Positions 1-8,107 of a DNA stretch of 61,494 nucleotides are shown piece after piece. A model generated the notes under the pieces. The model saw nothing but the letters and a program-made list of their open reading frames with translations, ran no database searches and was not told the origin of the DNA. The stretch lies in NCBI GenBank assembly GCA_964587835.1, contig CAZPMN010000014.1, forward strand, positions 1 to 61,494, in the 5' to 3' direction. Source of the DNA: Erginobacter sp964587835 (GTDB lineage: Bacteria > Auribacterota > Erginobacteria > Erginobacterales > Erginobacteraceae). The position numbers and the translations under genes are program-made. Position 1 is the stretch's first letter; the number at the start of each line of letters is the position of its first letter.

Positions 1-64
1 CTTCCCGCCTTCGCTGAAGCTTCGGCGGGCAGGTGGGCGTCGAGTCGCTTCTCGCAATGACAGG
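1..64. repeat. Partial copy of dispersed GCAATGAC palindromic repeat
   Basis: The window opens inside a repeat: the segment CGCCTTCGCTGAAGCTTCGG forms a hairpin and is followed by the arm TCTCGCAATGACAG. The same arm recurs near 11184, 14120, 14200 and 39651, so this is the right half of a dispersed palindromic element whose left half lies outside the window. The hairpin part recurs near 39612. Confidence 0.7.
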
Positions 65-83
65 CGCGGGAAGGATTAGTCCT

Positions 84-464
84 TCAACGGCGGGGATCGA
101 CCCGGAAGGCTCCCGGAAGATGAGTTAGCTTATCCGGGCGTCCGGATCCGGAGCCGATCACCTCGACCACGTCAAAGCGGCAGCGGGCCCGGGAAGCTTT
201 CTTCTCCTTCAGATACCAGCGGGAAACCCGGACGATCTGCCGCTGCTTGCTCCGGTCGACGGAATACCGGGGGGGAAGAATCCCGGCGACGGCCTTGGTC
301 TTCACCTCGACAAAGACCAACCTCTCGCCCTGGCGGGCGACAATGTCGATCTCGCCCAAAGGACAGGTGAAGTTTTGCTCCACTATCCGGTAACCCTGTT
401 TCCTCAGAAAGGCCGCCGCGACGGCCTCCCCCCACCGGCCCAAATCCTGCCTCGGACCCGTCAT
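84..464 (-). CDS. yraN: YraN/UPF0102 family nuclease-fold protein
   Basis: A 126-residue protein of the UPF0102 (YraN) family, a restriction-endonuclease-fold group whose exact role is unsettled. The family signature is visible: LGRWGEAVAAAFL near residues 8-20, then GEIDIVARQGERLVFVEVKTK near residues 37-57, with the D-x(n)-E-V-K triad typical of this fold. Length is normal. In many genomes yraN follows rnhB directly on the same strand. Here rnhB is 5 kb away at 5479 with plus-strand genes in between, so the ancestral pair has been split. It is divergent from the ClC gene. Confidence 0.9.
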   Translation of the reverse strand: MTGPRQDLGRWGEAVAAAFLRKQGYRIVEQNFTCPLGEIDIVARQGERLVFVEVKTKAVAGILPPRYSVDRSKQRQIVRVSRWYLKEKKASRARCRFDVVEVIGSGSGRPDKLTHLPGAFRVDPRR

Positions 465-505
465 CAGAATCTCTCCCTCGGTTCCGTTTAATCCGCTTGA
501 AAGAG

Positions 506-511
506 TATAAT
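506..511 (+). promoter_or_regulatory. Candidate -10 element for the ClC gene
   Basis: A perfect TATAAT hexamer lies in the short divergent gap between yraN and the ClC gene. No good -35 sits at 17 bp. If used, transcription would begin near 518, which makes ATG 521 almost leaderless and favours ATG 560 as start. Confidence 0.35.
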
Positions 512-559
512 CCGGTTGCTATGGTTTGTGAATTCAAACCGACCGTGCGCGGACAGATT

Positions 560-2410
560 ATGGGAACAGCCAAACCGCCAGACAGATCTCCGGACCGTTC
601 CAGGAATACTACCGGACCTCGGCCCGACTTCCTCCACCGCCTGAAACTCTCCCCGATCCAGATCACCTTCGCCTTCGCCATCGTGATCGGGGCGGTGGCC
701 GGCCTGGGCGCCTACGTCTTCAGCCTCCTGATCCTCTGGGTGAAGGAGATCTGCCACCTGGAGTCCGCCGGTCAATGCACCTCACTCGGCCCCTGGCTGG
801 TCCTGCTCCCGGCCGCCGGGGGGCTACTGGTCGGACCGCTGATCTATCTCTTCGCCCGGGAAGCCAAGGGGCACGGGGTTCCCGAGGTGATGGCGGCCGT
901 CCTTCAGAAGGGGGGGAGGATCCGCCCGGCGGTGGCCTTAGTCAAGACCATCGCCTCCGCCATTACCATCGGAACCGGGGGTTCGGCCGGGAGTGAGGGG
1001 CCGATTGTCCAGATCGGGGCCGGGTTCGGCTCCACCCTCGGCCAGCTCTTCCGGATGCCCCCGCGGCGGCTGAAGACTTTCGTCGCCTGCGGCGCCGCCG
1101 GGGGCATCTCGGCCATCTTCAACGCTCCCTTCGGCGGCATTATGTTCTCCCTCGAGGTCATCCTGGGAGAATTCCAGGGCCTCGCCTTCACCTACGTCGC
1201 CATCGCTTCGGTGGTCGGCGCCCTGGTCTCCCGCGCGCTCACCGGCGATCACACGATCTTCGCCATTGAGAAGATGAAGGCCCTCCTCTACCTGGCTTCT
1301 CCCTGGGAGATCCTGGCCTTCCTCGGACTGGGGGCCGCCGTCGCCTTCGTGGCCAAGGGGTTCACGGTGGTGCTGGAAATCTTCGAGAATTATTATGAGC
1401 GAATCAAACTCCCCGAGTACCTGAAACCGGCAACCGGGGGTCTGGCCGTGGGCCTGATCGCCTACCTGGCCATCCGCCTGGTCCCGATCCCGGGGTTGAA
1501 CAACCCCCTCTCCGTGCTGGGCGTCGGCTACGTCACCATCAGGCAGGTCCTGAATCCGGACAATCTAACCTCCTGGATCGGGAACGGGGGGGTCGCACCC
1601 CTGATCCTGGCCCTGGCCCTCCTGGCTGTCTTCAAGATCGCGGCCACCAGCTTCACCCTCGGTTCCGGAGGTTCCGGAGGCATCTTCGCTCCCTCGCTCT
1701 TCATCGGGGCCATGGTCGGGGGAATTTACGGAATCCTGGTCACCGCCGTCTTTCCCGGCCATACCTCTTCGCCGGTCGTCTACGCCCTGGTGGGGATGGG
1801 CAGCTGTTTCGCCGGGGCGGCCCACGCCCCGATCACGGCGATCTTCATTCTCTTCGAGATGAGCGACAGCTATCAGATCATTTTGCCGATTATGGCCTCG
1901 GTGGTCGTCTCCAGCCTGGTCGCCCACTGGATTCGGCCGGAGAGCATTTATACCGAGAAACTGCGGCAGAAGGGCATTTCGATAGACCGGAAGGAAAAGT
2001 CGGATATTCTCAAGACCATGCTGGTTAAGAACGTTATGATCCGGGACGTGCAGACCATCCCCGCGACGATGCCCCTGGAGATCCTGCGCCAGGAGGTCGG
2101 CAAGACCCTGCACACCAGCCTCCCGGTGGTGGACGAGAACGATCGCCTGATCGGGATCCTCATCTACCGCGAACTGCACCGGGGGGTGGAGGAGGCCGGG
2201 CCGGACCGTCAGGCGACCGCCGGGGACCTGATGAGGCCGAATCCGGTGATCGGCTTGCCCGGGGAGACGGTTGATCTTGTCTTCCAGCGGATGAAATCCG
2301 GCTTCATCGGAATCGCTCCGATCATCCGGTCCCCGGATGATCGGAGGATCGTCGGGGTGGTCACCTACCGGAACATCTTCGAGGCCTACGAGCGGGCTCT
2401 GAGGGACTGA
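560..2410 (+). CDS. ClC-family chloride channel/antiporter with C-terminal CBS pair
   Basis: An integral membrane ClC protein of about 616 residues. The selectivity-filter motifs are clear: GTGGSAGSEGPIVQIG, carrying the gating glutamate in G-S-E-G-P, and GSGGSGGIFAPSLFIG. Many hydrophobic helices fill roughly residues 30-450. The last 150 residues form two CBS modules, beginning near LVKNVMIRDVQTIPA and LMRPNPVIGLPGE, which in this family bind adenine nucleotides and tune gating. Whether it is a channel or a Cl-/H+ exchanger cannot be decided. The start is uncertain: TTG 497, ATG 521 and ATG 560 are in frame and none has a strong ribosome site. It stands alone, divergent from yraN. Confidence 0.9.
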   Translation: MGTAKPPDRSPDRSRNTTGPRPDFLHRLKLSPIQITFAFAIVIGAVAGLGAYVFSLLILWVKEICHLESAGQCTSLGPWLVLLPAAGGLLVGPLIYLFAREAKGHGVPEVMAAVLQKGGRIRPAVALVKTIASAITIGTGGSAGSEGPIVQIGAGFGSTLGQLFRMPPRRLKTFVACGAAGGISAIFNAPFGGIMFSLEVILGEFQGLAFTYVAIASVVGALVSRALTGDHTIFAIEKMKALLYLASPWEILAFLGLGAAVAFVAKGFTVVLEIFENYYERIKLPEYLKPATGGLAVGLIAYLAIRLVPIPGLNNPLSVLGVGYVTIRQVLNPDNLTSWIGNGGVAPLILALALLAVFKIAATSFTLGSGGSGGIFAPSLFIGAMVGGIYGILVTAVFPGHTSSPVVYALVGMGSCFAGAAHAPITAIFILFEMSDSYQIILPIMASVVVSSLVAHWIRPESIYTEKLRQKGISIDRKEKSDILKTMLVKNVMIRDVQTIPATMPLEILRQEVGKTLHTSLPVVDENDRLIGILIYRELHRGVEEAGPDRQATAGDLMRPNPVIGLPGETVDLVFQRMKSGFIGIAPIIRSPDDRRIVGVVTYRNIFEAYERALRD

Positions 2411-2427
2411 AGCAAACAAAAAAAATA

Positions 2428-2610
2428 TTCACCGCAAAGACGCAAAGAACGCAAAGGAAGATTTTAGAGTTTCAATATTTCAACACTCCATTACTCCACC
2501 TCGGAGCGCAGACCCCAATAATCCAGGCTGGGCTTACACATTATTCCCCACAATAAATGGAAGAGAACCAATTAAATAACTCTTTGCGTCCTTTGCGTCT
2601 TTGCGGTGAA
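2428..2610. repeat. Inverted pair of CACCGCAAAGACGCAAAG short-period repeats
   Basis: The 214-bp gap after the ClC gene holds two nearly identical arms in inverted orientation. The left arm (2428-2455) reads TTCACCGCAAAGACGCAAAG and continues ACGCAAAGG; the right arm (2582-2610) is its reverse complement with one or two changes. Each arm is an approximate 9-bp tandem repeat. The 125 bp between them show no gene. The element could fold into a long hairpin or be a MITE-like unit. Confidence 0.75.
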
Positions 2611-2636
2611 CTTCTTTTACAAAGGTGAGGGGAGAT

Positions 2637-4019
2637 ATGAAGGAAAGAGAAATCGACGTGGCGATCGTCGGAGCCGGGTCGGCCGGACTCTATGCCCTGA
2701 AACAGGCCCGGCGGCACACTGAAAACCTGGTCATCTTTGACGGCGGAGAGCTGGGAACCACTTGCGCCCGGATCGGTTGCATGCCCTCAAAGATGCTGAT
2801 CCACAGCTCCGACAACCTGGCCGGGGCCCGGGAGCCGGACGTAAGCGGAGACAATATCCGCCCGAACTCGGTGGAAATAATGCGCACGTTGCGCGAACGG
2901 CGCGACCGAATGGCCGAAGACGTGATCAGGAATAACCAGCGCCATTTTGATAAATGGCTGATCCGGGATTATGCCGCCTTCCGCGAACCGATGGTCCTGG
3001 AAGCGGAAGATACGGCCTACCGCTGCCGGGCGATCGTCCTCGCCACTGGGACCTCCCCGATTCTCCCCCCGGGCTGGAAAAAGGTTCCGGGAAGGATCGT
3101 CACCACCGACGAGTTCTTTGAACTGGAGAATCTCCCGGAGAAAATTTTGGTGGTGGGGGCCGGGGTGATCGGGGTGGAGATCGGCCAGGCTCTGGCCCGA
3201 ATGGGGAAAAGGGTGACGATAGTGGAGATGACCGGATCATCGGCCGGAATCTCCGACCCCGAGGTGGAGCAATCCTTTCTGACGGCTTTGCGGAAATCGG
3301 TCGATCTCCGTCTCCGGACCAAGGCCCTGCTGGAAGGCGCGAATGAGGAAGCGGTCAGGGTGATCCTGGAGGGTGAGGACGGCAAAAAAGCCAAGGATAG
3401 TTTCGACCTGGCTCTGGTCGCCGCGGGGCGGCGGCCGAACTTCGAACGGCTCCGGCTCGATCTGGGCGGCCTCGCCCGGGACCGTCGGGGTATCCCCGAG
3501 TTTGACCCCCGAACCCTGCGCTGCCGGGAAGAGAACGTCTTCCTCGCCGGCGACTGCCTCGGAGTCCGCCCCTTTCTCCACGAGGCTGCCGTCGAGGGCA
3601 AGCTGGCCGGAGACAACGCGGGCGACCCGGAAAACCTCCGGACCCGGCCGGAGATGGTGCCGATAGCGATCACCTTCACGCGACCCATCGTCTGTTCGGT
3701 GGGGACGCGGTTCGCCGACCTGCCGGCGGGGGCCGCGATCGGCTCGGCCGGCATGCCCAACGGCCGGGGGGTAACCGACCGGATTGAGGACGGCCTGATC
3801 CGGGTTTACGGAGACCAAAAGAACGGCCGCATCCTGGGAGCGGAGATGGCCGCCCCCGCCGGCGAACACCTGGCCCACCTGTTGGCCGCCCTGATTCACT
3901 CCGGGATGACGGCCGCCGACGCCCTCGCCCTCCCCTTCTACCACCCGACCTACGAGGAATCGCTCGAAGACGCGCTGCTGGATCTACGAAAACAACTGCA
4001 ATCCGAAAAGGTTAATTAG
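2637..4019 (+). CDS. Pyridine nucleotide-disulfide oxidoreductase, dihydrolipoyl dehydrogenase-like
   Basis: A 460-residue FAD-dependent disulfide reductase of the class I family (dihydrolipoamide dehydrogenase, mercuric reductase and relatives). The N-terminal FAD site VAIVGAGSAGLYAL is near residue 7, followed by the redox disulfide C-A-R-I-G-C (spacing C-x4-C). The NAD(P) Rossmann motif VVGAGVIGVEIGQAL lies mid-protein, the second FAD motif VFLAGDCLG near residue 300, and the C-terminal catalytic pair is seen in YHPTYEES. ATG 2637 is chosen because it follows GAGGGGAG closely. No E1/E2 complex genes are nearby. The partner may be the glutaredoxin and FTR subunit encoded 0.8 kb downstream, but that is inference. 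Confidence 0.85.
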   Translation: MKEREIDVAIVGAGSAGLYALKQARRHTENLVIFDGGELGTTCARIGCMPSKMLIHSSDNLAGAREPDVSGDNIRPNSVEIMRTLRERRDRMAEDVIRNNQRHFDKWLIRDYAAFREPMVLEAEDTAYRCRAIVLATGTSPILPPGWKKVPGRIVTTDEFFELENLPEKILVVGAGVIGVEIGQALARMGKRVTIVEMTGSSAGISDPEVEQSFLTALRKSVDLRLRTKALLEGANEEAVRVILEGEDGKKAKDSFDLALVAAGRRPNFERLRLDLGGLARDRRGIPEFDPRTLRCREENVFLAGDCLGVRPFLHEAAVEGKLAGDNAGDPENLRTRPEMVPIAITFTRPIVCSVGTRFADLPAGAAIGSAGMPNGRGVTDRIEDGLIRVYGDQKNGRILGAEMAAPAGEHLAHLLAALIHSGMTAADALALPFYHPTYEESLEDALLDLRKQLQSEKVN

Positions 4020-4090
4020 ATCTAAGAACACGTCTGCCTTGATACGAGAGCCTGCCCGTGTTAGATTATCGGCTGACGGAGGTGCATTAA

Positions 4091-4327
4091 ATGATACTGG
4101 TTAAAGCAAGAGTCTTGGACTCCACTCATTTGGAGTTGGCCAAGCCCATTGCGGCCGGCTGCGGCGGACAAGTGTTTGTGGTGGTTGCCGAATCAACCCA
4201 TCCGGACGACGAGCGGAAGCATTGGCTTGACGGCTCCTTAGAATCTCTGCAGAACGCGTACGGCGATTCTGAACCGGAATACGCTCTTTCGATGGTCCGA
4301 GAGAGCAATCCCGGTTATGGAGTATGA
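4091..4327 (+). CDS. Putative antitoxin of a PemK/MazF-type module
   Basis: A 78-residue acidic protein. The stretch ILVKARVLDSTHLELAKPI followed by a Gly-rich turn and VFVVV resembles the beta-strand pattern of AF2212-like antitoxins, and the C-terminus ends in NPGYGV. Its stop overlaps the start of the downstream toxin gene by 4 bp (ATGA), the usual arrangement for translational coupling in type II modules. GAGGTG just upstream is a plausible ribosome site. The identification rests mainly on the neighbour. Confidence 0.65.
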   Translation: MILVKARVLDSTHLELAKPIAAGCGGQVFVVVAESTHPDDERKHWLDGSLESLQNAYGDSEPEYALSMVRESNPGYGV

Positions 4328-4695
4328 AGGAAGGCGACGTTATCCTGACGCCGTTGCCCCAGGCAGACGGAGTGGTCAAGAACCGCCCGGCGCTTCTGCT
4401 TCGAGAGTTGCCACCCTTCGGAGACTACCTTGTCTGCGGCATCAGCACCCAGCTTCATCGGGCGGTGCCTGAATTCGACGAAGTCGTATTGAAAGCTGAC
4501 GCGGACTTTGCAGACTCAGGACTGCTTGCAAATTCGGTCGTTCGTCTGGGTTTCCTTGCCGTGCTGCCGAGCCGGAACATCGTCGGAGCGATCGGCCATA
4601 TTGCATCGCTTCGTCACGCACGCCTCTTGCGCACACTCAGCAGTCACCTGGTCGCCAATCTCGCCCACAAGGCAATCGACAGCCACCAGGATTAG
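4324..4695 (+). CDS. PemK/MazF-family toxin
   Basis: A 123-residue protein with the PemK/MazF beta-barrel pattern: GDVILTPLPQADGVVKNRPA at residues 4-23, then the R-P-A-L-L-L strand, DYLVCGISTQL, and DADFADSGLLANSVVRLGFL leading into a helical C-terminus. MazF-family proteins are mRNA or rRNA endoribonucleases. The conserved Arg of the RPAL strand and the D-S-G-L/N-S-V-V-R segment are present, so the protein looks intact. It overlaps the upstream antitoxin by 4 bp. It is one of three toxin-antitoxin modules in the window. Confidence 0.8.
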   Translation: MKEGDVILTPLPQADGVVKNRPALLLRELPPFGDYLVCGISTQLHRAVPEFDEVVLKADADFADSGLLANSVVRLGFLAVLPSRNIVGAIGHIASLRHARLLRTLSSHLVANLAHKAIDSHQD

Positions 4696-4833
4696 CCGCA
4701 CTTCGCACGGCCGTTAACCGGAGCGAAGCGATTTCCTACCACGACTTAGATTGTACAGTCGCTCAGTTCCTCGCAACGACCGGTTATTCCATTTGCTGCC
4801 CCTGGCAATCACTGACCCCGAACGGGTGGAGAG

Positions 4834-5079
4834 ATGATCAAGGTTTACGCATTGAGCACCTGCGGCCACTGCCGCCGTGCTCGGAAGCTTCTGGACAAAC
4901 TGGGGGTGGAATATACCGCGGTTGAAGTCGACCAGCTGGGAGGAGAGGAACGATCGCAGATCCTCTCGGAGATGAGGCAGTACAACCCCGCCCTCTCCTT
5001 CCCCACCCTCTTGATCGGGGACAGGGTGATCGTCGGCAACCGGGAGAACCTGATCCGGGAATCCCTGGAGGGGAGATGA
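4834..5079 (+). CDS. Glutaredoxin-family thiol-disulfide protein
   Basis: An 81-residue glutaredoxin-fold protein with the redox motif S-T-C-G-H-C near residues 8-13, followed by RRARKLLDKLGVEY. The cis-proline strand FPTLLIGDRVIVG near residues 55-67 is typical. GGAGAG precedes the ATG. The stop overlaps the start of the FTR-like gene by 4 bp, so the two are translationally coupled and probably exchange electrons. Comparable pairs of glutaredoxin-like protein and FTR catalytic chain occur in anaerobic archaea and bacteria, where they carry electrons from ferredoxin to thiols. Confidence 0.85.
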   Translation: MIKVYALSTCGHCRRARKLLDKLGVEYTAVEVDQLGGEERSQILSEMRQYNPALSFPTLLIGDRVIVGNRENLIRESLEGR

Positions 5080-5408
5080 CCGCGGAAGAACTCTACAAGA
5101 TCCTGGAAACAACCCAGGGGAAGAAAGGCTACCGCCTCAACCCCGACCGGGAGCTGACCCTCTCGCTCCTCGAGGGACTGCTGAAAAACCAGGACCGCTA
5201 CGGCTATATGTCCTGCCCCTGCCGGCTGAGCGCCGGTGATCGGGAGCTCGATCGGGACATCATCTGCCCCTGCGTCTATCGCGAACCCGATGTGACCGAG
5301 TACGGCCAGTGCTACTGCGCCCTCTACGTTTCACCCGACTGGAACCCGGAGACGATGGCCGACCGCTACGTCCCTGAACGCCGTCCTCCGGAGAAGCTCC
5401 TCGGCTGA
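5076..5408 (+). CDS. Ferredoxin:thioredoxin reductase catalytic-chain-like protein
   Basis: A 110-residue protein of the FTR catalytic (beta) subunit family, which holds a 4Fe-4S cluster beside a redox disulfide and transfers ferredoxin electrons to thioredoxin-like partners. The three cysteine pairs are visible in order: YMSCPCRLSAG, IICPCVYREPD and QCYCALYV. The short N-terminal helix region YKILETTQGKKGYRLNPD is also typical. No variable (alpha) subunit is seen nearby, as in many non-photosynthetic organisms. It overlaps the glutaredoxin gene, which is its likely electron acceptor. Confidence 0.85.
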   Translation: MTAEELYKILETTQGKKGYRLNPDRELTLSLLEGLLKNQDRYGYMSCPCRLSAGDRELDRDIICPCVYREPDVTEYGQCYCALYVSPDWNPETMADRYVPERRPPEKLLG

Positions 5409-5478
5409 AATACCGGTCAGGCAGCAGGCCTTCCCGCTCGAGCCTCTGGGTTGTCCGAACGGGGATATCCGTGCTCCG

Positions 5479-6150
5479 TTACCGAGAGCATTCCCGAACC
5501 GGCCGGAAGGTGCGGCGGTGGAGGGGAGTGGGGCCGTGTTCGGCCAGGGCGGCAAGGTGCCGGCGGGTACCGTAGCCCTTGTGGCGGGCGAAACCGTAAT
5601 CCGGGTAGCGGCAATCGGCCTCAATCATCATCCGGTCGCGGGTGACCTTGGCGACGATCGAGGCGGCGGCGATCGAGACCGAGGCCGATTCCCCCCTGAT
5701 GAGACCGCGCTGGGCGATCTCCGTCCCGGGGAGGGAGAGGGCATCGATCAGGAGGGCGGCCGGGATCACCGGGAGGGCGCGGATGGCGGCCAGCATCGCC
5801 TGCCGGGTCGCCTGGAGAATGTTGATCCGATCGATCTCCTCCGCCTCGACGATCCCGACCCCGATCGCGCAGCCGGGCAAATCGACTAGAAATTCATAGG
5901 CCGCCTCCCGACGGACCGGACTGAGCTTCTTCGAGTCGCGCAGGACGACGGGATAGCAGTCTTCGGGAGGGAGGATGACAGCGGCGGCCACCACCGGGCC
6001 GGCCAAAGGCCCCCGGCCGGCCTCATCCAGTCCGGCGACCGGAACCTCTCCCCGCCGGGCGTGGTACTCCTCCCAATGGAGCATCTTCGGGGGGACGGGA
6101 TAATATTCGGCCGGCGATCCAGGGTGTCCGGTGATTGCTGCTTGAGACAT
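5479..6150 (-). CDS. rnhB: Ribonuclease HII
   Basis: RNase HII cleaves the RNA strand of RNA-DNA hybrids and removes misincorporated ribonucleotides. The catalytic signature VAGLDEAGRGPLAGPVVAAA is intact (Asp and Glu of D-E-A-G-R-G), and later acidic residues are visible in ALLIDALSLPG and RDRMMIEADCRYPDYGFARH. It is the last gene of the rpsP-trmD-rplS operon line, ending close to the convergent FTR gene. The start is uncertain. The reading frame stays open to 6180 through a copy of the dispersed palindromic repeat. ATG 6150 has a weak GGTGA upstream; ATG 6084 gives an N-terminus of more usual length. Confidence 0.92.
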   Translation of the reverse strand: MSQAAITGHPGSPAEYYPVPPKMLHWEEYHARRGEVPVAGLDEAGRGPLAGPVVAAAVILPPEDCYPVVLRDSKKLSPVRREAAYEFLVDLPGCAIGVGIVEAEEIDRINILQATRQAMLAAIRALPVIPAALLIDALSLPGTEIAQRGLIRGESASVSIAAASIVAKVTRDRMMIEADCRYPDYGFARHKGYGTRRHLAALAEHGPTPLHRRTFRPVRECSR

Positions 6151-6157
6151 CTTCACC

Positions 6158-6212
6158 GTCATTGCAAGGAGCCCCGGCAAACCGAGGGTAAACTGCGCGA
6201 CGAAGCAATCTT
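6158..6212. repeat. Dispersed palindromic repeat copy upstream of rnhB
   Basis: The segment GTCATTGCAAGGAGCC at the left and GCGACGAAGCAATCTT at the right match the family whose full copies lie at 11077-11196 and 39537-39663. This copy overlaps the 5' end of rnhB and may supply or disturb its translation start. The following gap to rplS (6213-6381) holds a degenerate second copy near 6262-6335 and no gene. Confidence 0.7.
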
Positions 6213-6381
6213 AATAAGCTGAACCGGCAGGAGATCCGTAGAGGAGAAATGAGAATGCTTCCCGCCTTCGTTAAAACTTCAGCGGACAGGCGTTCCCCTC
6301 ACTTCGTTCGGGGTCCTGGCAATACCATCTCAGACTTCGGCCAGGAGAACCAGGAGCCGTCGCCGCCGGCTATAACCCGCT

Positions 6382-6741
6382 TCACTCCGAAGTCGGGACC
6401 CACTTCCGCTCTTTGACCCGGGCCTTCTTCCCCTTCTTCTCCCGCAGGTAATAGAGTTTGGCGCGGCGGACCCGGCCCCTCCGGACCACCTCGATCCGGG
6501 CGACCCGGGGCGAGTGGAGGAGGAATACCTTCTCCACCCCCATCCCGGCGGCCGTCCGCCGGACGGTGATCGATTCCTGGATCCCCGAGCCCTTCCGGGC
6601 GATGCAGAGTCCGGTGAAGACCTGGATCCGTTCCCGTTCGTCCTCGATGATTCGGGCGTGGACGCTGAGCGTATCGCCGACCCGGAATTCCGGGAGGTCG
6701 CTTTTCATCTGTTCCTGTTCCAACTTATCGATGATGTTCAT
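6382..6741 (-). CDS. rplS: 50S ribosomal protein L19
   Basis: L19 sits at the 30S-50S interface. The 119-residue protein has the family core: DLPEFRVGDTLSVHARI, then RIQVFTGLCIARKGSGI, SITVRRTAAGMGVEKVFLLH and VRRAKLYYLREKKGKKARVK. Length and order are normal. It follows trmD with a 4-bp ATGA overlap, the conserved arrangement, so translation is coupled. Confidence 0.97.
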   Translation of the reverse strand: MNIIDKLEQEQMKSDLPEFRVGDTLSVHARIIEDERERIQVFTGLCIARKGSGIQESITVRRTAAGMGVEKVFLLHSPRVARIEVVRRGRVRRAKLYYLREKKGKKARVKERKWVPTSE

Positions 6742-7469
6742 GGTCGGTCCTTCTGGTTGATTTCGTCGATCAATTGTTTTTCCCGGTCGTTTGGAGGATA
6801 CCTCTTTAAAAGATCCGGACGGCGGCGCCGGGTCAGCAACAGGGCTTCCCGGGCCCGCCAGCGGTCGACCGCTTCGTGATCGCCGGAGAGGAGAACATCC
6901 GGTACCGCCATCCCCCGGTATTCCTCGGGCCGGGTGTACTGCGGATATTCCAGCCGCCCGCGGGCGAACGATTCATCGACCGGCGACTCCGGATCTCCCA
7001 GGACCCCGGGGATCAGCCGAACCACGCTGTCCGCGACCGCCAGGGCCGGCAACTCCCCGCCGGTCAGGATATAATCCCCGATCGAGATCTCCTCGTCGAC
7101 CAGAAACTTGCTGACCCGTTCGTCAACTCCCTCGTAGCGTCCGGCGAGCAAGATCAGGTGCTCTTCCCCGCTGAGCCGATGGGCCTGTTCCTGATCGAAG
7201 AGCCTCCCCCGCGGGGAGAGCAGGATGATCCGGGCGGACGCGGTCTTCAGATCCTCGACCGCCGCGAAGAGCGGCTCGACCTTCAGGACCATTCCGGCCC
7301 CGCCACCGTAAGGGCGGTCATCGGCGGTCCGGTGCCGGTCGGTCGTGTAATCCCTTAAGTTGACCACCCGGATCTCGACCAGGCCCTGTTCCCCCGCCCG
7401 CTTGAGAATGCTCTCCCCGGCGTATTCCGCGCAGACTTTCGGAAAGAGAGTTACAATATCTATCCGCAC
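6738..7469 (-). CDS. trmD: tRNA (guanine37-N1)-methyltransferase
   Basis: TrmD methylates G37 of tRNAs using S-adenosylmethionine, preventing frameshifts. The 243-residue protein begins MRIDIVTLFPKVCAEYAGES and carries DRPYGGGAGMVLKVEP, the trefoil-knot SAM site ILLSPRGRLFDQEQAHRLS, RYEGVDERV and the segment ISIGDYILTGGELPALAVAD. All hallmark motifs are intact. It overlaps rplS downstream. Upstream, rimM would be expected between khpA and trmD; instead a 259-bp gap with tandem repeats is found. Confidence 0.97.
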   Translation of the reverse strand: MRIDIVTLFPKVCAEYAGESILKRAGEQGLVEIRVVNLRDYTTDRHRTADDRPYGGGAGMVLKVEPLFAAVEDLKTASARIILLSPRGRLFDQEQAHRLSGEEHLILLAGRYEGVDERVSKFLVDEEISIGDYILTGGELPALAVADSVVRLIPGVLGDPESPVDESFARGRLEYPQYTRPEEYRGMAVPDVLLSGDHEAVDRWRAREALLLTRRRRPDLLKRYPPNDREKQLIDEINQKDRP

Positions 7470-7536
7470 TGACTTGCCCCCTCCCCCTGCGCCCTCCCCG
7501 GGGGGGTGGGGGTTTGATCCCGGGTCGAGGTAGCTA

Positions 7537-7700
7537 TTGAACTTTCGCTCCGGCGGGTCAAGCCCGCCGGGGGCGGAAAATCGGGCTCTTCCCTAACCTT
7601 GATCTTTCGCTCCGGCGGGTCAAGCCTGCCGAGGGCGGAAAATCGGGCTCTTCCCTAACCTTGAACTTTCGCTCCGGCAGGTCAAGCCCGCCGGGGGCGA
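7537..7700. repeat. 62-bp direct tandem repeat in place of rimM
   Basis: Two full copies (7537-7598, 7599-7660) and a partial third (7661-7700) of a unit that begins TTGAACTTTCGCTCCGGCGG and ends TTCCCTAACC. Copies differ by a few bases. Each contains the hairpin CGGCGGGTCAAGCCCGCCG. A related single hairpin lies near 12377-12410. The whole gap 7470-7728 holds no credible gene; its other part has a GC-rich hairpin near 7478-7515. Confidence 0.9.
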
Positions 7701-7728
7701 CTGGCCGTCACCCCGGGCGGACCCCCCG

Positions 7729-8028
7729 TCAGTATTCCGGAGGCGCGGCGTTGTCCCCGCCGAATTCCCCGGGCTGCTCGCTATCGGATTCCTTCTCTTC
7801 CTCAACGATCTCCAGCATCGCCCGCATATTGGTCTTGGCGGCGGTGGCGTTGACCAGAGTCCGGATGGCATTGATGGTCCGGCCCTTCTTACCGATCACT
7901 TTCCCGACGTCTTCCTTCCGGACCCGCAGTTCAAAGACCATCGTGCTCTCCCCGTCGATCTGAGTCACCTGGACGTTCTCCGGGAAATCAACAATCGATT
8001 TCACGATCACTTCGATCAGATGCTTCAT
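7729..8028 (-). CDS. khpA: KH-domain RNA-binding protein KhpA
   Basis: A small RNA-binding KH protein of 99 residues. It opens MKHLIEVIVKSIVDFPENV and carries the GxxG loop in VGKVIGKKGRTINAIRTLV, followed by NATAAKTNMRAMLEIVE. KhpA-type proteins bind RNA broadly and influence cell envelope and division control in some bacteria. The last 20 residues are acidic and unlike the family core. Its place between rpsP and trmD is conserved across many phyla. Confidence 0.93.
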   Translation of the reverse strand: MKHLIEVIVKSIVDFPENVQVTQIDGESTMVFELRVRKEDVGKVIGKKGRTINAIRTLVNATAAKTNMRAMLEIVEEEKESDSEQPGEFGGDNAAPPEY

Positions 8029-8107
8029 CCCTTCTTCCTCCTGCCGGCAACCGCTGGGGGCGCGTCTTCACCCGGCGGAAAATCGCTCTACTCCGATTGC
8101 CGGCTGT

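Noticed and set aside
7537..7700. CRISPR or integron array
   Set aside because: The 62-bp units are directly abutting copies without unique spacers.
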